Assembly (NCBI RefSeq): GCF_000657795.2 | Contig: NZ_JHEP02000004.1 | Span: 62,001-126,000, forward strand | Origin: Bordetella pseudohinzii | GTDB lineage: Bacteria; Pseudomonadota; Gammaproteobacteria; Burkholderiales; Burkholderiaceae_B | Direction: 5' to 3' | DNA: 64,000 nt | Shown here: piece by piece, positions 9,590-19,229 of the stretch | Numbering within the stretch: the first letter of the stretch is position 1 | Layout of the letters: each line of letters starts with the position of its first letter | Translations under genes and position numbers: made by a program | The notes under the pieces: model-generated | Told to the model about the DNA's origin: nothing | Database searches by the model: none | The model's input: the letters and a program-made list of their open reading frames with translations, nothing else

Positions 9590-11671
9590 ATGACTTCCAC
9601 TGTTTCCCGCACCACCCCGCGCAGCCTGCCCCGCGATCTGTTCGAACTCCTGGGCTCGATGCGTTTCGCCATCAGCCTGTTGATGTTCATCTGCGTGGCC
9701 AGCCTGGTGGGCACGGTATTGCCGCAGAACCGGCCGGCCGGCAACTATATCGATCAGTTCGGTCCCTTCTGGTACGAGGTGTTCGATAAGTTTTCCATCT
9801 GGCATGTGTACAACAGCTGGTGGTTTCTGGTCATCATGGGCTTTCTGGTGGTGTCCACCTCGATCTGCCTGATTCGCAATGCCCCCAAAATGCTGCGCGA
9901 CGCCGCGTCGTTTCGCGAGCATGTGCGCGAAAGCAGCTTGCGCGCCTTTCCCGATCGCGTCCAGATGACCTCGGCCGAGAGCCCCCAGGCCGCGCAGGGC
10001 CGGCTGCAGGCCTTGCTACGGCAGCAGGGCTATGCCGTGCGGCAGCGCCAGGACCCGGGCGGGGTGCTGCTGGCGGCCAAAAAAGGCAGCAGCAACCGCC
10101 TTGGCTACATCTGCGCCCATGCCTCGCTCATTATCATCTGCGTCGGCGGCCTGATGGACAGCGAGCTGCCCGTGCGGCTGCAGGTCATGTTCGGCGGCAA
10201 GCAGCCCATCACCGAGAACATGCTGATCGCCGACGTGCCGCCCAGCGGCCGACTGCCCCTGGCCAATCCCAGCTTTCGCGCCAATGTGCTGGTGCCCGAG
10301 GGCGCCGAGCGCAATACCGCCTTGGTCATGGTGGGCGACGGCGTGCTGGTGCAGCCCCTGCCTTTTACGCTCAAACTGAAGAAATTCGACGTCGAGTATT
10401 ACTCCACGGGCATGCCCAGCCGGTTCGCCAGCCATGTCGAAGTCACCGATCCCGATGACGGCCATACCTTCGAGCGCGTGATCGAGGTCAATGAGCCGCT
10501 GCGGTACAAGGGGGTGACGGTCTACCAGTCCAACCTCGATGATGGCGGCAGCAAGGTGACGCTGACCGGCTATCCGCTGCGCGGCGCGGCCGAGCAGACG
10601 TTCTCCGTGCAGGGGACGGTGGGCGAGAGCAATGACCTGAGCGCCAGCGTGGCGGGCCAGCCGACCGAGAGCCTGAAACTCAACATCACGGCCTTGCGGC
10701 CCATCAATGTCGAGGACATCACCAGCGGCGATCCGCAGGCGGGCAAGCAGAGTTTCGGCGAGCATGTCGCGGCCGTGACAGGCAGCGCGGCGGGGCGCAA
10801 GAACGACCATCTGCGCAATCTCGGCCCCACGATCGAGTACCAGCTCGTGGACGCCGCGGGCCAGTCGAACGAATACCGCGTGTACATGCTGCCGGTCGAT
10901 CTCAACGGCCTGCCGGTCATCCTGGCCGGCGTGCGCCAGAATGCCTCGCAGAACTACGCCTATTTGCGCATTCCGGCCGACGCGAACGGCTCGCCGGGCG
11001 AATTCATGAAACTGCGCGCCGCTCTGGCCGATCCGGCCGTGCGGGCCGAAGCCGTCAGGCGCTTCGTGGAGCGCAACCTGCCGCCCGGCGCCGATCGCCA
11101 GGCCCTGACCGGCGCGGCCAGCCGCGGCCTGGACACTTTCGCCTCGGGCGGTCTGCGGGCGCTGTCCGAACTGCTGCAGGCCAGCACCGAGCCGGCGGAC
11201 GTCGAGCGCGCCGCCAGCGTGGTGCTGCGCCTGCTCAACAGCACGCTCTACGACGTGCGCGCCATCATGCGCGAGCGCGAGCATCTGCCCGCCTTGCCCG
11301 AAGCAGGGCCCGAGGCCGAGGCGGCGGCGATGTGGCAGCAGGCGGCGATGGGCGCCTTGTCGGATCTGACGATCTATCCGGCGCCCATCCTGTTGACGCT
11401 CAACGATTTCCACCAGGTTCAGGCCAGCGGTTTCCAGGTGAGCCGCACGCCGGGCAAGAACGCGGTGTATCTGGGCTGCCTGCTGCTCATCGTGGGCATT
11501 TTCGCCATGTTCTATATTCGAGACCGGCGCATCTGGATCTGGATCAAGCCGCAAGGCGCGGGCAGCGAGATCCAGGCGGCGATGACGTCGCAGAAGCGTA
11601 CACTGGACTTTTCCCAGGAATTCGAGCGTTTCCGGGCCGCGCTGACGGACCCGTTCCGAGGTGAACGATGA
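9590..11671 (+). CDS. resB: Cytochrome c biogenesis protein ResB (Ccs1)
   Basis: ResB (Ccs1/CcsB) forms with CcsA the System II cytochrome c synthase, which moves heme to the periplasm and attaches it to apocytochrome. The 693-residue product has N-terminal transmembrane helices (LGSMRFAISLLMFICVASLV near residues 18-37 and a second near 75-95), a third near 175, a large periplasmic domain, and a C-terminal helix (AVYLGCLLLIVGIFAMFYI). I chose the ATG at 9590; a TTG one codon earlier is also in frame. A purine-rich AGGAGGGGGG lies about 33 bases upstream, too far for a normal ribosome-binding site. The stop overlaps the ccsA start. Confidence 0.92.
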   Translation: MTSTVSRTTPRSLPRDLFELLGSMRFAISLLMFICVASLVGTVLPQNRPAGNYIDQFGPFWYEVFDKFSIWHVYNSWWFLVIMGFLVVSTSICLIRNAPKMLRDAASFREHVRESSLRAFPDRVQMTSAESPQAAQGRLQALLRQQGYAVRQRQDPGGVLLAAKKGSSNRLGYICAHASLIIICVGGLMDSELPVRLQVMFGGKQPITENMLIADVPPSGRLPLANPSFRANVLVPEGAERNTALVMVGDGVLVQPLPFTLKLKKFDVEYYSTGMPSRFASHVEVTDPDDGHTFERVIEVNEPLRYKGVTVYQSNLDDGGSKVTLTGYPLRGAAEQTFSVQGTVGESNDLSASVAGQPTESLKLNITALRPINVEDITSGDPQAGKQSFGEHVAAVTGSAAGRKNDHLRNLGPTIEYQLVDAAGQSNEYRVYMLPVDLNGLPVILAGVRQNASQNYAYLRIPADANGSPGEFMKLRAALADPAVRAEAVRRFVERNLPPGADRQALTGAASRGLDTFASGGLRALSELLQASTEPADVERAASVVLRLLNSTLYDVRAIMREREHLPALPEAGPEAEAAAMWQQAAMGALSDLTIYPAPILLTLNDFHQVQASGFQVSRTPGKNAVYLGCLLLIVGIFAMFYIRDRRIWIWIKPQGAGSEIQAAMTSQKRTLDFSQEFERFRAALTDPFRGER

Positions 11672-12996
11672 ATACCTCCACTCGCGGCCAGATGTGGCAC
11701 GGCGGTTTTTCCCAGACCGGCGACCAGCGCAGCGTGCGCGGCCGTCCCGATTGGACCGATGCGGTTTTCTTCCTGCTGCTTGCGGTGGGGGCGGGCTATG
11801 CGCTGACGCGCTTTGGCCAGTCCATGGATTATTACGAGAAGATCATTCTCTGCGGCACCGTGCCTGCCCTGGTCTGGCTGGGCTGGCTGTGGCGGCCGCT
11901 GCGGCGCCTGATGCTGGCCTGCGCGCTGGCCGCCGGCCTGGCCCTCATGCTCTACCAGAACGACCTGGCCCGGGCCGAGCAGGTCTTTTTCCTGAAATAT
12001 CTCTTTTCTTCGCAGTCCGCCATTCTGTGGATGAGCGCGCTTTTCCTGTTGGCCACGGCCTGCTACTGGATAGGCATCGTGAGCCCCACGGCGGCCTGGC
12101 TGGGCACGGCGCTGACCTGGGGCGCGGTGTTCGCCGGCGTGACCGGCCTGTTGGTGCGCTGGCGCGAAGGCCATCTGATGGGGCCGGATCTGGGCCATAT
12201 CCCGGTGAGCAACCTGTACGAGGTCTTCGTGCTGTTCGCGCTCATCACGGCGCTGTTCTATCTCTATTACGAGCGCAAGTACGCCACGCGCGCGCTGGGC
12301 GGCTTTGTGCTGCTGGTGATTTCGTCGGCCATGGTCTTTTTGCTCTGGTATGCGTTCACGCGCGATGCCGGCCAGATCCAGCCCCTGGTGCCCGCCCTGA
12401 AAAGCTGGTGGATGAAACTGCATGTGCCGGCGAACTTCATCGGGTACGGCACTTTTTCGCTGGCCGCCATGGTGGGCTTCGCCTATCTGGTCAAGCAGCA
12501 TGGCGAGACGGCTTCCTGGACCCGGCTGGCGCCGCTGTTCGTGCTGGGCGTGCTGCTGTGCGTCGAGCCGATGGTGTTTCGCACCGAAGGCCTGTCGGCG
12601 ACGTGGATGGTCTACGGCGGCGTGAGCGCGGTGATCGTCGGCGCCATCCTGCTGGCGCGGCGCCGCATCGCGCAGGCGCTGCCCGCGCTGGAAGTGCTCG
12701 ATGACATCATGTATCGCGCCATCGCGATCGGTTTTGCCTTCTTCACGGTGGCCACCGTGCTGGGCGCGCTGTGGGCGGCCGATGCCTGGGGCGCCTATTG
12801 GCAGTGGGATCCCAAGGAGACCTGGGCCCTCATCGTGTGGCTCAATTACGCCGCCTGGCTGCATATGCGGCTGATGAAGGGCTTGCGCGGCACCATGGCG
12901 GCCTATTGGGCGCTGGTGGGCTTGTTGATCACCGGCTTTGCCTTCCTGGGCGTGAATATGTTCCTGTCCGGGCTGCACTCCTACGGCGAGCTGTAG
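11668..12996 (+). CDS. ccsA: Cytochrome c biogenesis protein CcsA (heme-handling subunit)
   Basis: CcsA is the heme-handling membrane subunit of the System II cytochrome c synthase. The 442-residue, many-helix protein carries the WWD-type motif WGAYWQWDPKE at 374-384 and the conserved histidine regions MKLHVPANFIGYGTFSLAA and NYAAWLHMRLMKG. It overlaps resB by 4 bases (ATGA) and ends at a hairpin shared with convergent lysA. With resB and the cytochrome c4 gene it forms a cytochrome c production unit; DsbD nearby may provide reducing power for the apocytochrome. Confidence 0.93.
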   Translation: MNTSTRGQMWHGGFSQTGDQRSVRGRPDWTDAVFFLLLAVGAGYALTRFGQSMDYYEKIILCGTVPALVWLGWLWRPLRRLMLACALAAGLALMLYQNDLARAEQVFFLKYLFSSQSAILWMSALFLLATACYWIGIVSPTAAWLGTALTWGAVFAGVTGLLVRWREGHLMGPDLGHIPVSNLYEVFVLFALITALFYLYYERKYATRALGGFVLLVISSAMVFLLWYAFTRDAGQIQPLVPALKSWWMKLHVPANFIGYGTFSLAAMVGFAYLVKQHGETASWTRLAPLFVLGVLLCVEPMVFRTEGLSATWMVYGGVSAVIVGAILLARRRIAQALPALEVLDDIMYRAIAIGFAFFTVATVLGALWAADAWGAYWQWDPKETWALIVWLNYAAWLHMRLMKGLRGTMAAYWALVGLLITGFAFLGVNMFLSGLHSYGEL

Positions 12997-13011
12997 CCGG
13001 AGGGGGCAAGC

Positions 13012-13035
13012 AAAAGCCCCGCAAGCGGGGCTTTG
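13012..13035 (+). terminator. Bidirectional terminator between ccsA and lysA
   Basis: AAAGCCCC (13013-13020) pairs with GGGGCTTT (13027-13034) around a GCAAGC loop. The stem has A's on one side and T's on the other, so it can act in both directions between the convergent ccsA and lysA genes. Confidence 0.65.
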
Positions 13036-13055
13036 CCGGCAGTCTGGCCCGAGGC

Positions 13056-14345
13056 TCAGGGCAGGGTGGATTCGCCCCTGAGCAGGTCCTCGATGGATTC
13101 GCGCTGGCGCACGATATGGTATTGCTCGCCGTCGACCATGACCTCGGCGGCGCGGGGGCGGGTGTTGTAGTTGCCGGCCATGACCATGCCGTAGGCGCCG
13201 GCCGATTCCAGCGCCAGCACGTCGTCTTGCTCGATGGCCAGGCTGCGCTCCTTGGCCAGCCAGTCGCCGCTTTCGCACACCGGGCCGACCACGTCATAGA
13301 CGCGCGTTTCGGTCTCGCGCGGCACCACCGCGCGCACGCCATGATAGGCCTGGTAGAGCGTGGGACGCAGCAGGTCGTTCATGGCGGCGTCGACCACGGC
13401 GAAGTTGCGCGCCTCGTTGTGCTTGAGGAATTGCACCGTGGTCAACAGGATGCCGGCGTTGCCGACCAGCGAGCGGCCCGGTTCCAGCACCAGGTGCAGA
13501 TGGCCGTAGCCGCGCGCCTGCAGGCGATTGAAGACCTCGTCCAGCAGCGTCTTGGGCGAAGGCGGGACTTCATCCGTGTAGCGGATGCCCAGGCCGCCGC
13601 CCAGGTCCAGGTGCTCGATGGCGATGCCTTGCGCGGCCATGCGGTCGATGAGGTCGAGCAGCTTGTCCAGCGCATCGAAATACGGGCTGACATCGATGAG
13701 CTGCGAGCCGATATGGCAGTCCACGCCGACGACCCGCAGGCCGGGCAGGCTGGCCGCGGTCTGGTAGGCGTGCAGCGCTTCGTCGATCGCGATGCCGAAC
13801 TTGTTTTCCTTCAGGCCGGTGGAAATATAGGGATGGGTCTGCGCGTCGACATCGGGATTGACGCGCAGCGAGACGCGCGCCACCTGGCCCTCGGCCTGGG
13901 CGACCTTGGACAGGCGATGCAGTTCGGCGACGGACTCGACATTGAAGCACTTGACGCCGGCGGCCAGCGCCTCGCGCATTTCCCATGCCTGCTTGCCCAC
14001 GCCCGAGAACACGATCTTGGCCGGGTCGCCGCCCACGGCCAGCACGCGCCTGAGTTCGCCGCCCGACACGATGTCAAAGCCGGCGCCCAGGCGGGCGAAT
14101 TCTTTGAGCACCGCCAGGTTGGAATTGGCCTTCATGCCGTAACAGACCAGCACCGGCCGGTCGCCGATGGCCTGGCGGTAGCTGTCATAGGCGGCATGCA
14201 GGGCGGCGCGCGAATACACGTACAGCGGCGTGCCCAGCTTGGCCGCCAGGATGTCCAGGGCGACGCCTTCGGCGTGCAGCACGCCATGCTTGTAATGGAA
14301 ATACGGATGGCCAGCCAGTTGGGGCTGGGAGGAAGGCGCGGTCAT
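13056..14345 (-). CDS. lysA: Diaminopimelate decarboxylase
   Basis: LysA is a PLP enzyme that decarboxylates meso-diaminopimelate to L-lysine, the last step of lysine synthesis. The 429-residue protein has the PLP-lysine segment VCYGMKANSN near residue 72, HIGSQLIDVSPYF, the glycine loop DLGGGLGIRY, EPGRSLVGNAG and the second-subunit active-site CESGDWLAKER. Length is normal. The start overlaps the lptM stop by 4 bases, an arrangement widely seen in proteobacteria. Confidence 0.96.
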   Translation of the reverse strand: MTAPSSQPQLAGHPYFHYKHGVLHAEGVALDILAAKLGTPLYVYSRAALHAAYDSYRQAIGDRPVLVCYGMKANSNLAVLKEFARLGAGFDIVSGGELRRVLAVGGDPAKIVFSGVGKQAWEMREALAAGVKCFNVESVAELHRLSKVAQAEGQVARVSLRVNPDVDAQTHPYISTGLKENKFGIAIDEALHAYQTAASLPGLRVVGVDCHIGSQLIDVSPYFDALDKLLDLIDRMAAQGIAIEHLDLGGGLGIRYTDEVPPSPKTLLDEVFNRLQARGYGHLHLVLEPGRSLVGNAGILLTTVQFLKHNEARNFAVVDAAMNDLLRPTLYQAYHGVRAVVPRETETRVYDVVGPVCESGDWLAKERSLAIEQDDVLALESAGAYGMVMAGNYNTRPRAAEVMVDGEQYHIVRQRESIEDLLRGESTLP

Positions 14346-14533
14346 GGCAGGGGCGGGCTGGTGGGAATACGGGGTCGGTTTTCGGTTTGCGCGGGGGCTT
14401 GTTTCGCGCCGGAGCTACCCTGCTGATCCGAGGGCGCCGGCAGGTACAGGGGGCCTTTGTAGCCGCAGGCCGCGATCAGACCGGTGGCCGAAAGCGTGGC
14501 TACAATGCGAAAAACCCTGTGGCTGAAGGCCAT
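14342..14533 (-). CDS. lptM: LptM (YifL)-like small lipoprotein
   Basis: LptM is a small outer-membrane lipoprotein that assists maturation of the LptD LPS translocon in E. coli. The 63-residue product has a lipoprotein signal peptide with the lipobox LIAAC at about residues 19-23, followed by the family's hallmark CGYKGPLYLP, then a proline-rich tail. I chose the ATG at 14533 because the signal peptide begins there. It overlaps lysA by 4 bases and is divergent from cyaY, 40 bases away, the same neighbourhood as in other proteobacteria. Confidence 0.85.
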   Translation of the reverse strand: MAFSHRVFRIVATLSATGLIAACGYKGPLYLPAPSDQQGSSGAKQAPAQTENRPRIPTSPPLP

Positions 14534-14573
14534 GTGGGACACTGGTAACTCCGTAATCGTTGCAGGTTGGATT

Positions 14574-14903
14574 ATGACCGAAACCGAATTTCTTGCGTTG
14601 ACCGAACAAGTGCTCGACAGCATCGAGAGCCAGGCCGATGACTGGATGGCCGCGCATGATGTGGATATCGAGGCCAATCGCAGCGGCAACGTCCTGACCC
14701 TGATTTTCGAGGACGACACCCATGTCGTCATCAACAGCCAGGCCGCCATGCAGGAACTCTGGGTGGCGGCCCGTAGCGGCGGCTTTCATTACCGCTTTGA
14801 CGGCCAGCAGTGGCTGGATACGCGCGGCGGCCCCAATCTGGCCGATGCGTTGTCGCAGATCTGCTCGGCGGCCGCCGGCGTGCCCCTGAGCGTCCGCGTC
14901 TAG
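14574..14903 (+). CDS. cyaY: Iron donor protein CyaY (bacterial frataxin)
   Basis: CyaY is a frataxin that binds iron and regulates the IscS-IscU cluster assembly complex. The 109-residue product starts MTETEFLALTEQVLDSIES, an acidic N-terminal helix that binds iron in the family, followed by NVLTLIFEDDTHVVINSQ and QELWVAARSGGFHY, both standard frataxin segments. I chose the ATG at 14574 because homology starts there; the longer frame upstream overlaps the lptM gene. It converges on mrcA with a 24-base gap. Confidence 0.94.
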   Translation: MTETEFLALTEQVLDSIESQADDWMAAHDVDIEANRSGNVLTLIFEDDTHVVINSQAAMQELWVAARSGGFHYRFDGQQWLDTRGGPNLADALSQICSAAAGVPLSVRV

Positions 14904-14927
14904 CGGGGCGCCGGCCCGGGCCTGGCC

Positions 14928-17375
14928 TCAGAAGGGAATATTCTGCGACCAGGGCTGTTGCGAGCTGCTGCCGAAGCTGGGGGCGGTGCGCACATTCTGG
15001 TTGCCGCCGCCCAGGCCGTTCAGGAAGTCGCCCAGGGTATCCTCGCCCGGTTGCGGCAGGCCCAGGCGGGCCACGGCCTGTCCGGGCGGGAACTCCGCGA
15101 AATAGAAGTCACCGTTTTCGGCCAGCAGGCCGTCCGGCCTGGGGCGCTGCTTGCCCTCGGGCACGCCTTTGAGGGTGTCCTGCATGTAATCCAGCCAGAT
15201 CGGCAGCGCCACGCCGCCGCCCGTCTCGCGCGAGCCCAGGGACTTGGGCTGGTCAAAGCCCAGCCAGGCGGTGGCCACCAGATTGGGCGTATAGCCCGAG
15301 AACCAGGCGTCGACCGATTCGTTCGTGGTGCCGGTCTTGCCGGCGACGTCGCCGCGCTTGAGCACGGCGCGCGCGCGCGCCGCGGTGCCGCTGGTGGCGA
15401 CGCCGCGCAGCATGTCATCCATGATCCAGGCGGTGCGCGGATCGATGGCGCGAGCGGCCTCGTCGCCGGCGATCACGGGGCGGGCCTGCATCAGCACCTT
15501 GCCGCTGCTGTCGGTGACGTGGTCGATCAGATAGGGAGTGACGCGGTAGCCGCCGTTGGCGAATACCGAATACGCGCCGGCCAGCTGCAGCGGCGTGACC
15601 GAACCGGCGCCCAGGGCCAGCGGCAGCACCGCGGGCTGGCGCGCCTTATCAAAGCCGAAGCGCGTCAGGTAGTCCTGGGCATATTGCGGGCCGATGGCCT
15701 GCAGGATGCGGATGGACACCATGTTCTTGGACTTGTACAGGCCCTGGCGCATGGTCAGCATGGGCTCGTACTGGTTGCCGTAGTTCTTGGGGTGCCAGGC
15801 CTTGGAGCCGGTCTGGGCGGCCGACAGCTCGAAAGGCTGGTCGGAGATCTGCGTGCCCGGGGTCAGGCCGCGCTCCAGCGAGGCGGCGTAGATGAAGGGC
15901 TTGATGTTCGAACCCGGCTGGCGCCAGGCCTGGGTGACGCGGTTGAAGTTGCCGCGGTAGAAGTCAAAGCCGCCGACCATGGCGCGGATGGCGCCATCCT
16001 GCGGCGAGAGCGCCACGAAGGCCGCCTGCACGGCGGGCATGTTGATGACTTCCCAGCCTTCATCCCCGAGCTTGTGGATATAGACCACGGAGCCGCGCTG
16101 CAGGCGCTGCTCGGCCGCGGCCTTGGGATTCAGGGCGCGGGCCACGACGGCCAGCACCTTTTTGTCGGTGATGGTGATGATCTCGCGCGAGCTGCGCGCC
16201 AGCTTGATTTCGGTCGGCGAGGCCGAGAGCACCACGGCGGTCAGCAGATCGCCGCTGTCGGAGTATTTGTCGAACACGCCGTCCAGGAAGTCATCCAGCG
16301 CCTGCGGATCTTTCTCGGTGCCCGCCGGCAGGTCGAGCTGGTCTTCGGGGCCGGGGTAGGGCGCGCGCCGGGTGTATTCCAGCACGCCGTCGCGCACGGC
16401 GCGGTAGGCCGACTCCTGGTCCTTGGAGGAGACCGTGGTGTAGACGTTGATGCCGCGCGAATAGACGTTGTCCTGGTAGACGCCATAGAGCAGCTGGCGC
16501 GCCAGCTCGGCCACGTATTCGCCGTGGATGGCATAGCCGCCGGCCGGCGTGCCCTCGGCCGACTTCATGATGATGGGCTGGGCCAGCGCGGTCTTGTACT
16601 CGGGCTCGGTCAGGTAGCCCAGCGAGTACATGCGGCCCAGCACATAGCGCTGGCGCAGTTCGGCGCGCGGACGGTTGGAAATCGGGTTGAAGCGTGAGGG
16701 CGCCTTGGGGATGCCCGCCAGCATGGCGGCTTCGGCGGGCGTGACCTGCGACAGCGGCTTGCCAAAGTAGGTGCGCGAGGCCGCGGCAAACCCGTAGGCG
16801 CGATGACCCAGATAGATCTGGTTCATATAGAGCTCGAGGATCTGGTCCTTGGTGAGCTCGGATTCAATCTTGAAGGTGAGCAGCAGTTCGTAGAACTTGC
16901 GCGAATAGGTTTTTTCGGACGACAGATAGAAATTGCGCGCCACCTGCATGGTGATGGTGCTGGCGCCCTGCGTCTTGGACATATTGATGAGGTTGGTCAG
17001 GCCGGCGCGCACCACGCCGGTCCAGTCGATGCCGCCATGCTGATAGAAGCGGTCATCCTCGGCGGCGAGCACCGCCGACTTCATCACATCCGGGATCTCA
17101 TTGAAGCGCAGCACATTGCGGCGTTCCTCGCCGAATTCGCCGATCAGGACCTTGTCGGCGGTGTAGACGCGCAGCGGCACCCGCGGACGGTAGTCGGTCA
17201 TGGCGTGCAGATCCGGCAGGTTGGGCCAGGCCAGCGCCAGCGCCATGCCGGCCAGCACCAGGCCGCACAGGGCCAGGCCGCCGAAAAAAATACCGGTCTT
17301 GACCAGAAACCGCAAAAACATCGAGCCGCCGGGGGCGGGCTGATCCTGCTTGGAAGAATTCGGACGCTTGCTCAT
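14928..17375 (-). CDS. mrcA: Penicillin-binding protein 1A (bifunctional transglycosylase/transpeptidase)
   Basis: PBP1A polymerises lipid II into glycan strands and cross-links the peptides in the periplasm. The 815-residue protein has a cytoplasmic tail, one transmembrane helix (about residues 20-50), a GT51 domain with the catalytic EDDRFYQHGG and GASTITMQVARNFYL motifs, an inserted OB-like region, and a transpeptidase domain. The transpeptidase shows SNIK (SxxK), SKN (SxN) and GKTGTTNES (KTG) motifs, so both activities look intact. The name ponA is also used. It diverges from aroK with 113 bases between them. Confidence 0.95.
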   Translation of the reverse strand: MSKRPNSSKQDQPAPGGSMFLRFLVKTGIFFGGLALCGLVLAGMALALAWPNLPDLHAMTDYRPRVPLRVYTADKVLIGEFGEERRNVLRFNEIPDVMKSAVLAAEDDRFYQHGGIDWTGVVRAGLTNLINMSKTQGASTITMQVARNFYLSSEKTYSRKFYELLLTFKIESELTKDQILELYMNQIYLGHRAYGFAAASRTYFGKPLSQVTPAEAAMLAGIPKAPSRFNPISNRPRAELRQRYVLGRMYSLGYLTEPEYKTALAQPIIMKSAEGTPAGGYAIHGEYVAELARQLLYGVYQDNVYSRGINVYTTVSSKDQESAYRAVRDGVLEYTRRAPYPGPEDQLDLPAGTEKDPQALDDFLDGVFDKYSDSGDLLTAVVLSASPTEIKLARSSREIITITDKKVLAVVARALNPKAAAEQRLQRGSVVYIHKLGDEGWEVINMPAVQAAFVALSPQDGAIRAMVGGFDFYRGNFNRVTQAWRQPGSNIKPFIYAASLERGLTPGTQISDQPFELSAAQTGSKAWHPKNYGNQYEPMLTMRQGLYKSKNMVSIRILQAIGPQYAQDYLTRFGFDKARQPAVLPLALGAGSVTPLQLAGAYSVFANGGYRVTPYLIDHVTDSSGKVLMQARPVIAGDEAARAIDPRTAWIMDDMLRGVATSGTAARARAVLKRGDVAGKTGTTNESVDAWFSGYTPNLVATAWLGFDQPKSLGSRETGGGVALPIWLDYMQDTLKGVPEGKQRPRPDGLLAENGDFYFAEFPPGQAVARLGLPQPGEDTLGDFLNGLGGGNQNVRTAPSFGSSSQQPWSQNIPF

Positions 17376-17488
17376 CGCGGCGATTTTACGGTGATCTCTG
17401 TATGCCTTCCGAGGTCTGATCGGAGGCGATGTAACAAAATAAATCTTTGTGGTAAGCGGGCAACTTGCGGCAATGGGATAATGCCGGC

Positions 17489-18124
17489 ATGAATCTCTCC
17501 GCTAACTTGTGCGCCGGCGCCGACGAAGAGCCGCCTGATCCGGGGGCCGCTCCCGCGGCCGCCGCCGGCGAAAGCATCGAAGCCCTGGCGCAATTGCCGC
17601 ACGATTTGCCGATTTTCCTGGTTGGCATGATGGGGGCGGGCAAGACCACCATCGGGCGCGGCCTGGCGCGGGCGCTGGGCCGTGAGTTTATCGATCTGGA
17701 CCATGAGCTGGAGGCGCGTTGCGGCGTGCGCGTGCCCGTCATTTTCGAGATAGAGGGCGAGGCCGGTTTTCGCAAGCGGGAATCCGCCGCATTGCAAGAG
17801 TGTACTCAACGGCGGGGGATAATTCTCGCCACCGGGGGCGGCGCCGTGCTGGCCGAGGAAAACCGCCGCTTCCTGCGCGAACGCGGCATCGTCATGTATC
17901 TGCGCGCCAGCGTCGACGAACTCTACCGCCGGACCTGCCGCGACCGCAATCGCCCGTTGCTGGCCACCGCCGATCCCCGCGGCACGCTGCGCGACCTGAT
18001 GGTCAAGCGCGAACCGCTCTACCATGAAGTGGCCGACCTGGTGATCGAGACCGGCTCCACGCCCATCGCCACCCTGGTCAAGGCCATCCTGCCCAAGCTG
18101 CAAGCGTACGAGAAAAAGCTATGA
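17489..18124 (+). CDS. aroK: Shikimate kinase
   Basis: Shikimate kinase phosphorylates shikimate at the 3-hydroxyl, step five of chorismate synthesis. The 211-residue protein has the P-loop GMMGAGKT at 46-53, the shikimate-binding DLDHELEARCG region, RKRESAAL, the glycine-rich ATGGGAVL and the lid segment RDRNRPLL. A proline/alanine-rich N-terminal extension of about 35 residues precedes the kinase fold. I chose the ATG at 17489; an earlier in-frame ATG would add 8 residues. It overlaps aroB by 4 bases. Confidence 0.94.
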   Translation: MNLSANLCAGADEEPPDPGAAPAAAAGESIEALAQLPHDLPIFLVGMMGAGKTTIGRGLARALGREFIDLDHELEARCGVRVPVIFEIEGEAGFRKRESAALQECTQRRGIILATGGGAVLAEENRRFLRERGIVMYLRASVDELYRRTCRDRNRPLLATADPRGTLRDLMVKREPLYHEVADLVIETGSTPIATLVKAILPKLQAYEKKL

Positions 18125-19203
18125 ATGTTGTCGAGGTCGATACCCCGGGCGGACGCTATCCCATCCGCATCGCCCCGGGCCGCCTGGATCGCCTGGATGA
18201 AAGCATCCCCGCCGATGCCACGGCCATCGCCATTGTCACCAACCCCACCGTCGCCGCGCTATACGCCGAGCGGGCCGAAGCCGCGCTGGCGCGCACCGGC
18301 CGCAAGGTCCTGCGCATCGAACTGCCCGATGGCGAGGCCTACAAGGACTGGCAGACGCTGAACAAGATCTTCGACGCCCTGCTGGAGCATCGCCTGGACC
18401 GGCGCGCGGTGCTGGTGGCGCTGGGCGGCGGCGTGATCGGCGACATGGCCGGCTTTGCCGCCGCGGTCTATATGCGCGGCATCCGCTTTGTCCAAGTGCC
18501 CACCACGCTGCTGTCCCAGGTCGATTCCTCGGTGGGGGGCAAGACCGCGGTCAACCATCCGCTGGGCAAGAATATGATCGGCGCCTTCTACCAGCCCGTG
18601 GCCGTGGAGATCGACACCGATGTGCTGGCCACGCTGCCGGCGCGCGAAGTCTCGGCCGGCCTGGCCGAGGTGATCAAGTATGGCCTCATCCTCGACGCCG
18701 ATTTCTGGGCCTGGTGCGAAGCGCATGTCGACGCGTTGCGCGCCCTGCGGCCCGAGGCGCTGGCCTATGCCATCCGACGCTCCTGCGAACTGAAAGCGCA
18801 GGTGGTGGGCAAGGACGAGCGCGAGTCCGGCCTGCGCGCCATCCTCAACCTGGGCCACACCTTCGGTCACGCCATCGAGTCTGGCCTGGGCTATGGGCAG
18901 TGGCTGCATGGCGAGGCCGTGGGCTGCGGCCTGGTGCAGGCCGCCGAGCTCTCGGCCGAGGTCGAAGGCTTTGCGCCGGGCGATGTGCAGCGCGTGCGCG
19001 CCCTGGTCCAGGCCATAGGCTGTCCCGTCGCCGCGCCGGACCTGGGTTTCGACCGCTGGATTTCGCTCATGATGGTTGACAAGAAATCCGAAGCAGGTGA
19101 AATACGCTTTGTCTTGATGCCGCGTATCGGACAGGCCGGTATGCGCACGGCGCCGCCATCGGCCATACGCGCGGCGCTGGATCGAACAGTTCAGGCCGGC
19201 TAA
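18121..19203 (+). CDS. aroB: 3-dehydroquinate synthase
   Basis: AroB converts DAHP to 3-dehydroquinate, the second step of the shikimate pathway, with NAD and a divalent metal. The 360-residue protein has [20 protein letters not shown], the cofactor motif [15 protein letters not shown], the [20 protein letters not shown] segment, and the metal ligands in [11 protein letters not shown] and [12 protein letters not shown]. It overlaps aroK by 4 bases and is followed by dgt, so an aroK-aroB-dgt operon is likely. Confidence 0.96.
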   Translation: MNVVEVDTPGGRYPIRIAPGRLDRLDESIPADATAIAIVTNPTVAALYAERAEAALARTGRKVLRIELPDGEAYKDWQTLNKIFDALLEHRLDRRAVLVALGGGVIGDMAGFAAAVYMRGIRFVQVPTTLLSQVDSSVGGKTAVNHPLGKNMIGAFYQPVAVEIDTDVLATLPAREVSAGLAEVIKYGLILDADFWAWCEAHVDALRALRPEALAYAIRRSCELKAQVVGKDERESGLRAILNLGHTFGHAIESGLGYGQWLHGEAVGCGLVQAAELSAEVEGFAPGDVQRVRALVQAIGCPVAAPDLGFDRWISLMMVDKKSEAGEIRFVLMPRIGQAGMRTAPPSAIRAALDRTVQAG

Positions 19204-19229
19204 ACGCAAGGGACGGGACGGTAGTGCAA

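Noticed and set aside
11512-13278. A 588-residue minus-strand open frame across ccsA
   Set aside because: It is antisense to ccsA, low in complexity, and has no family resemblance.
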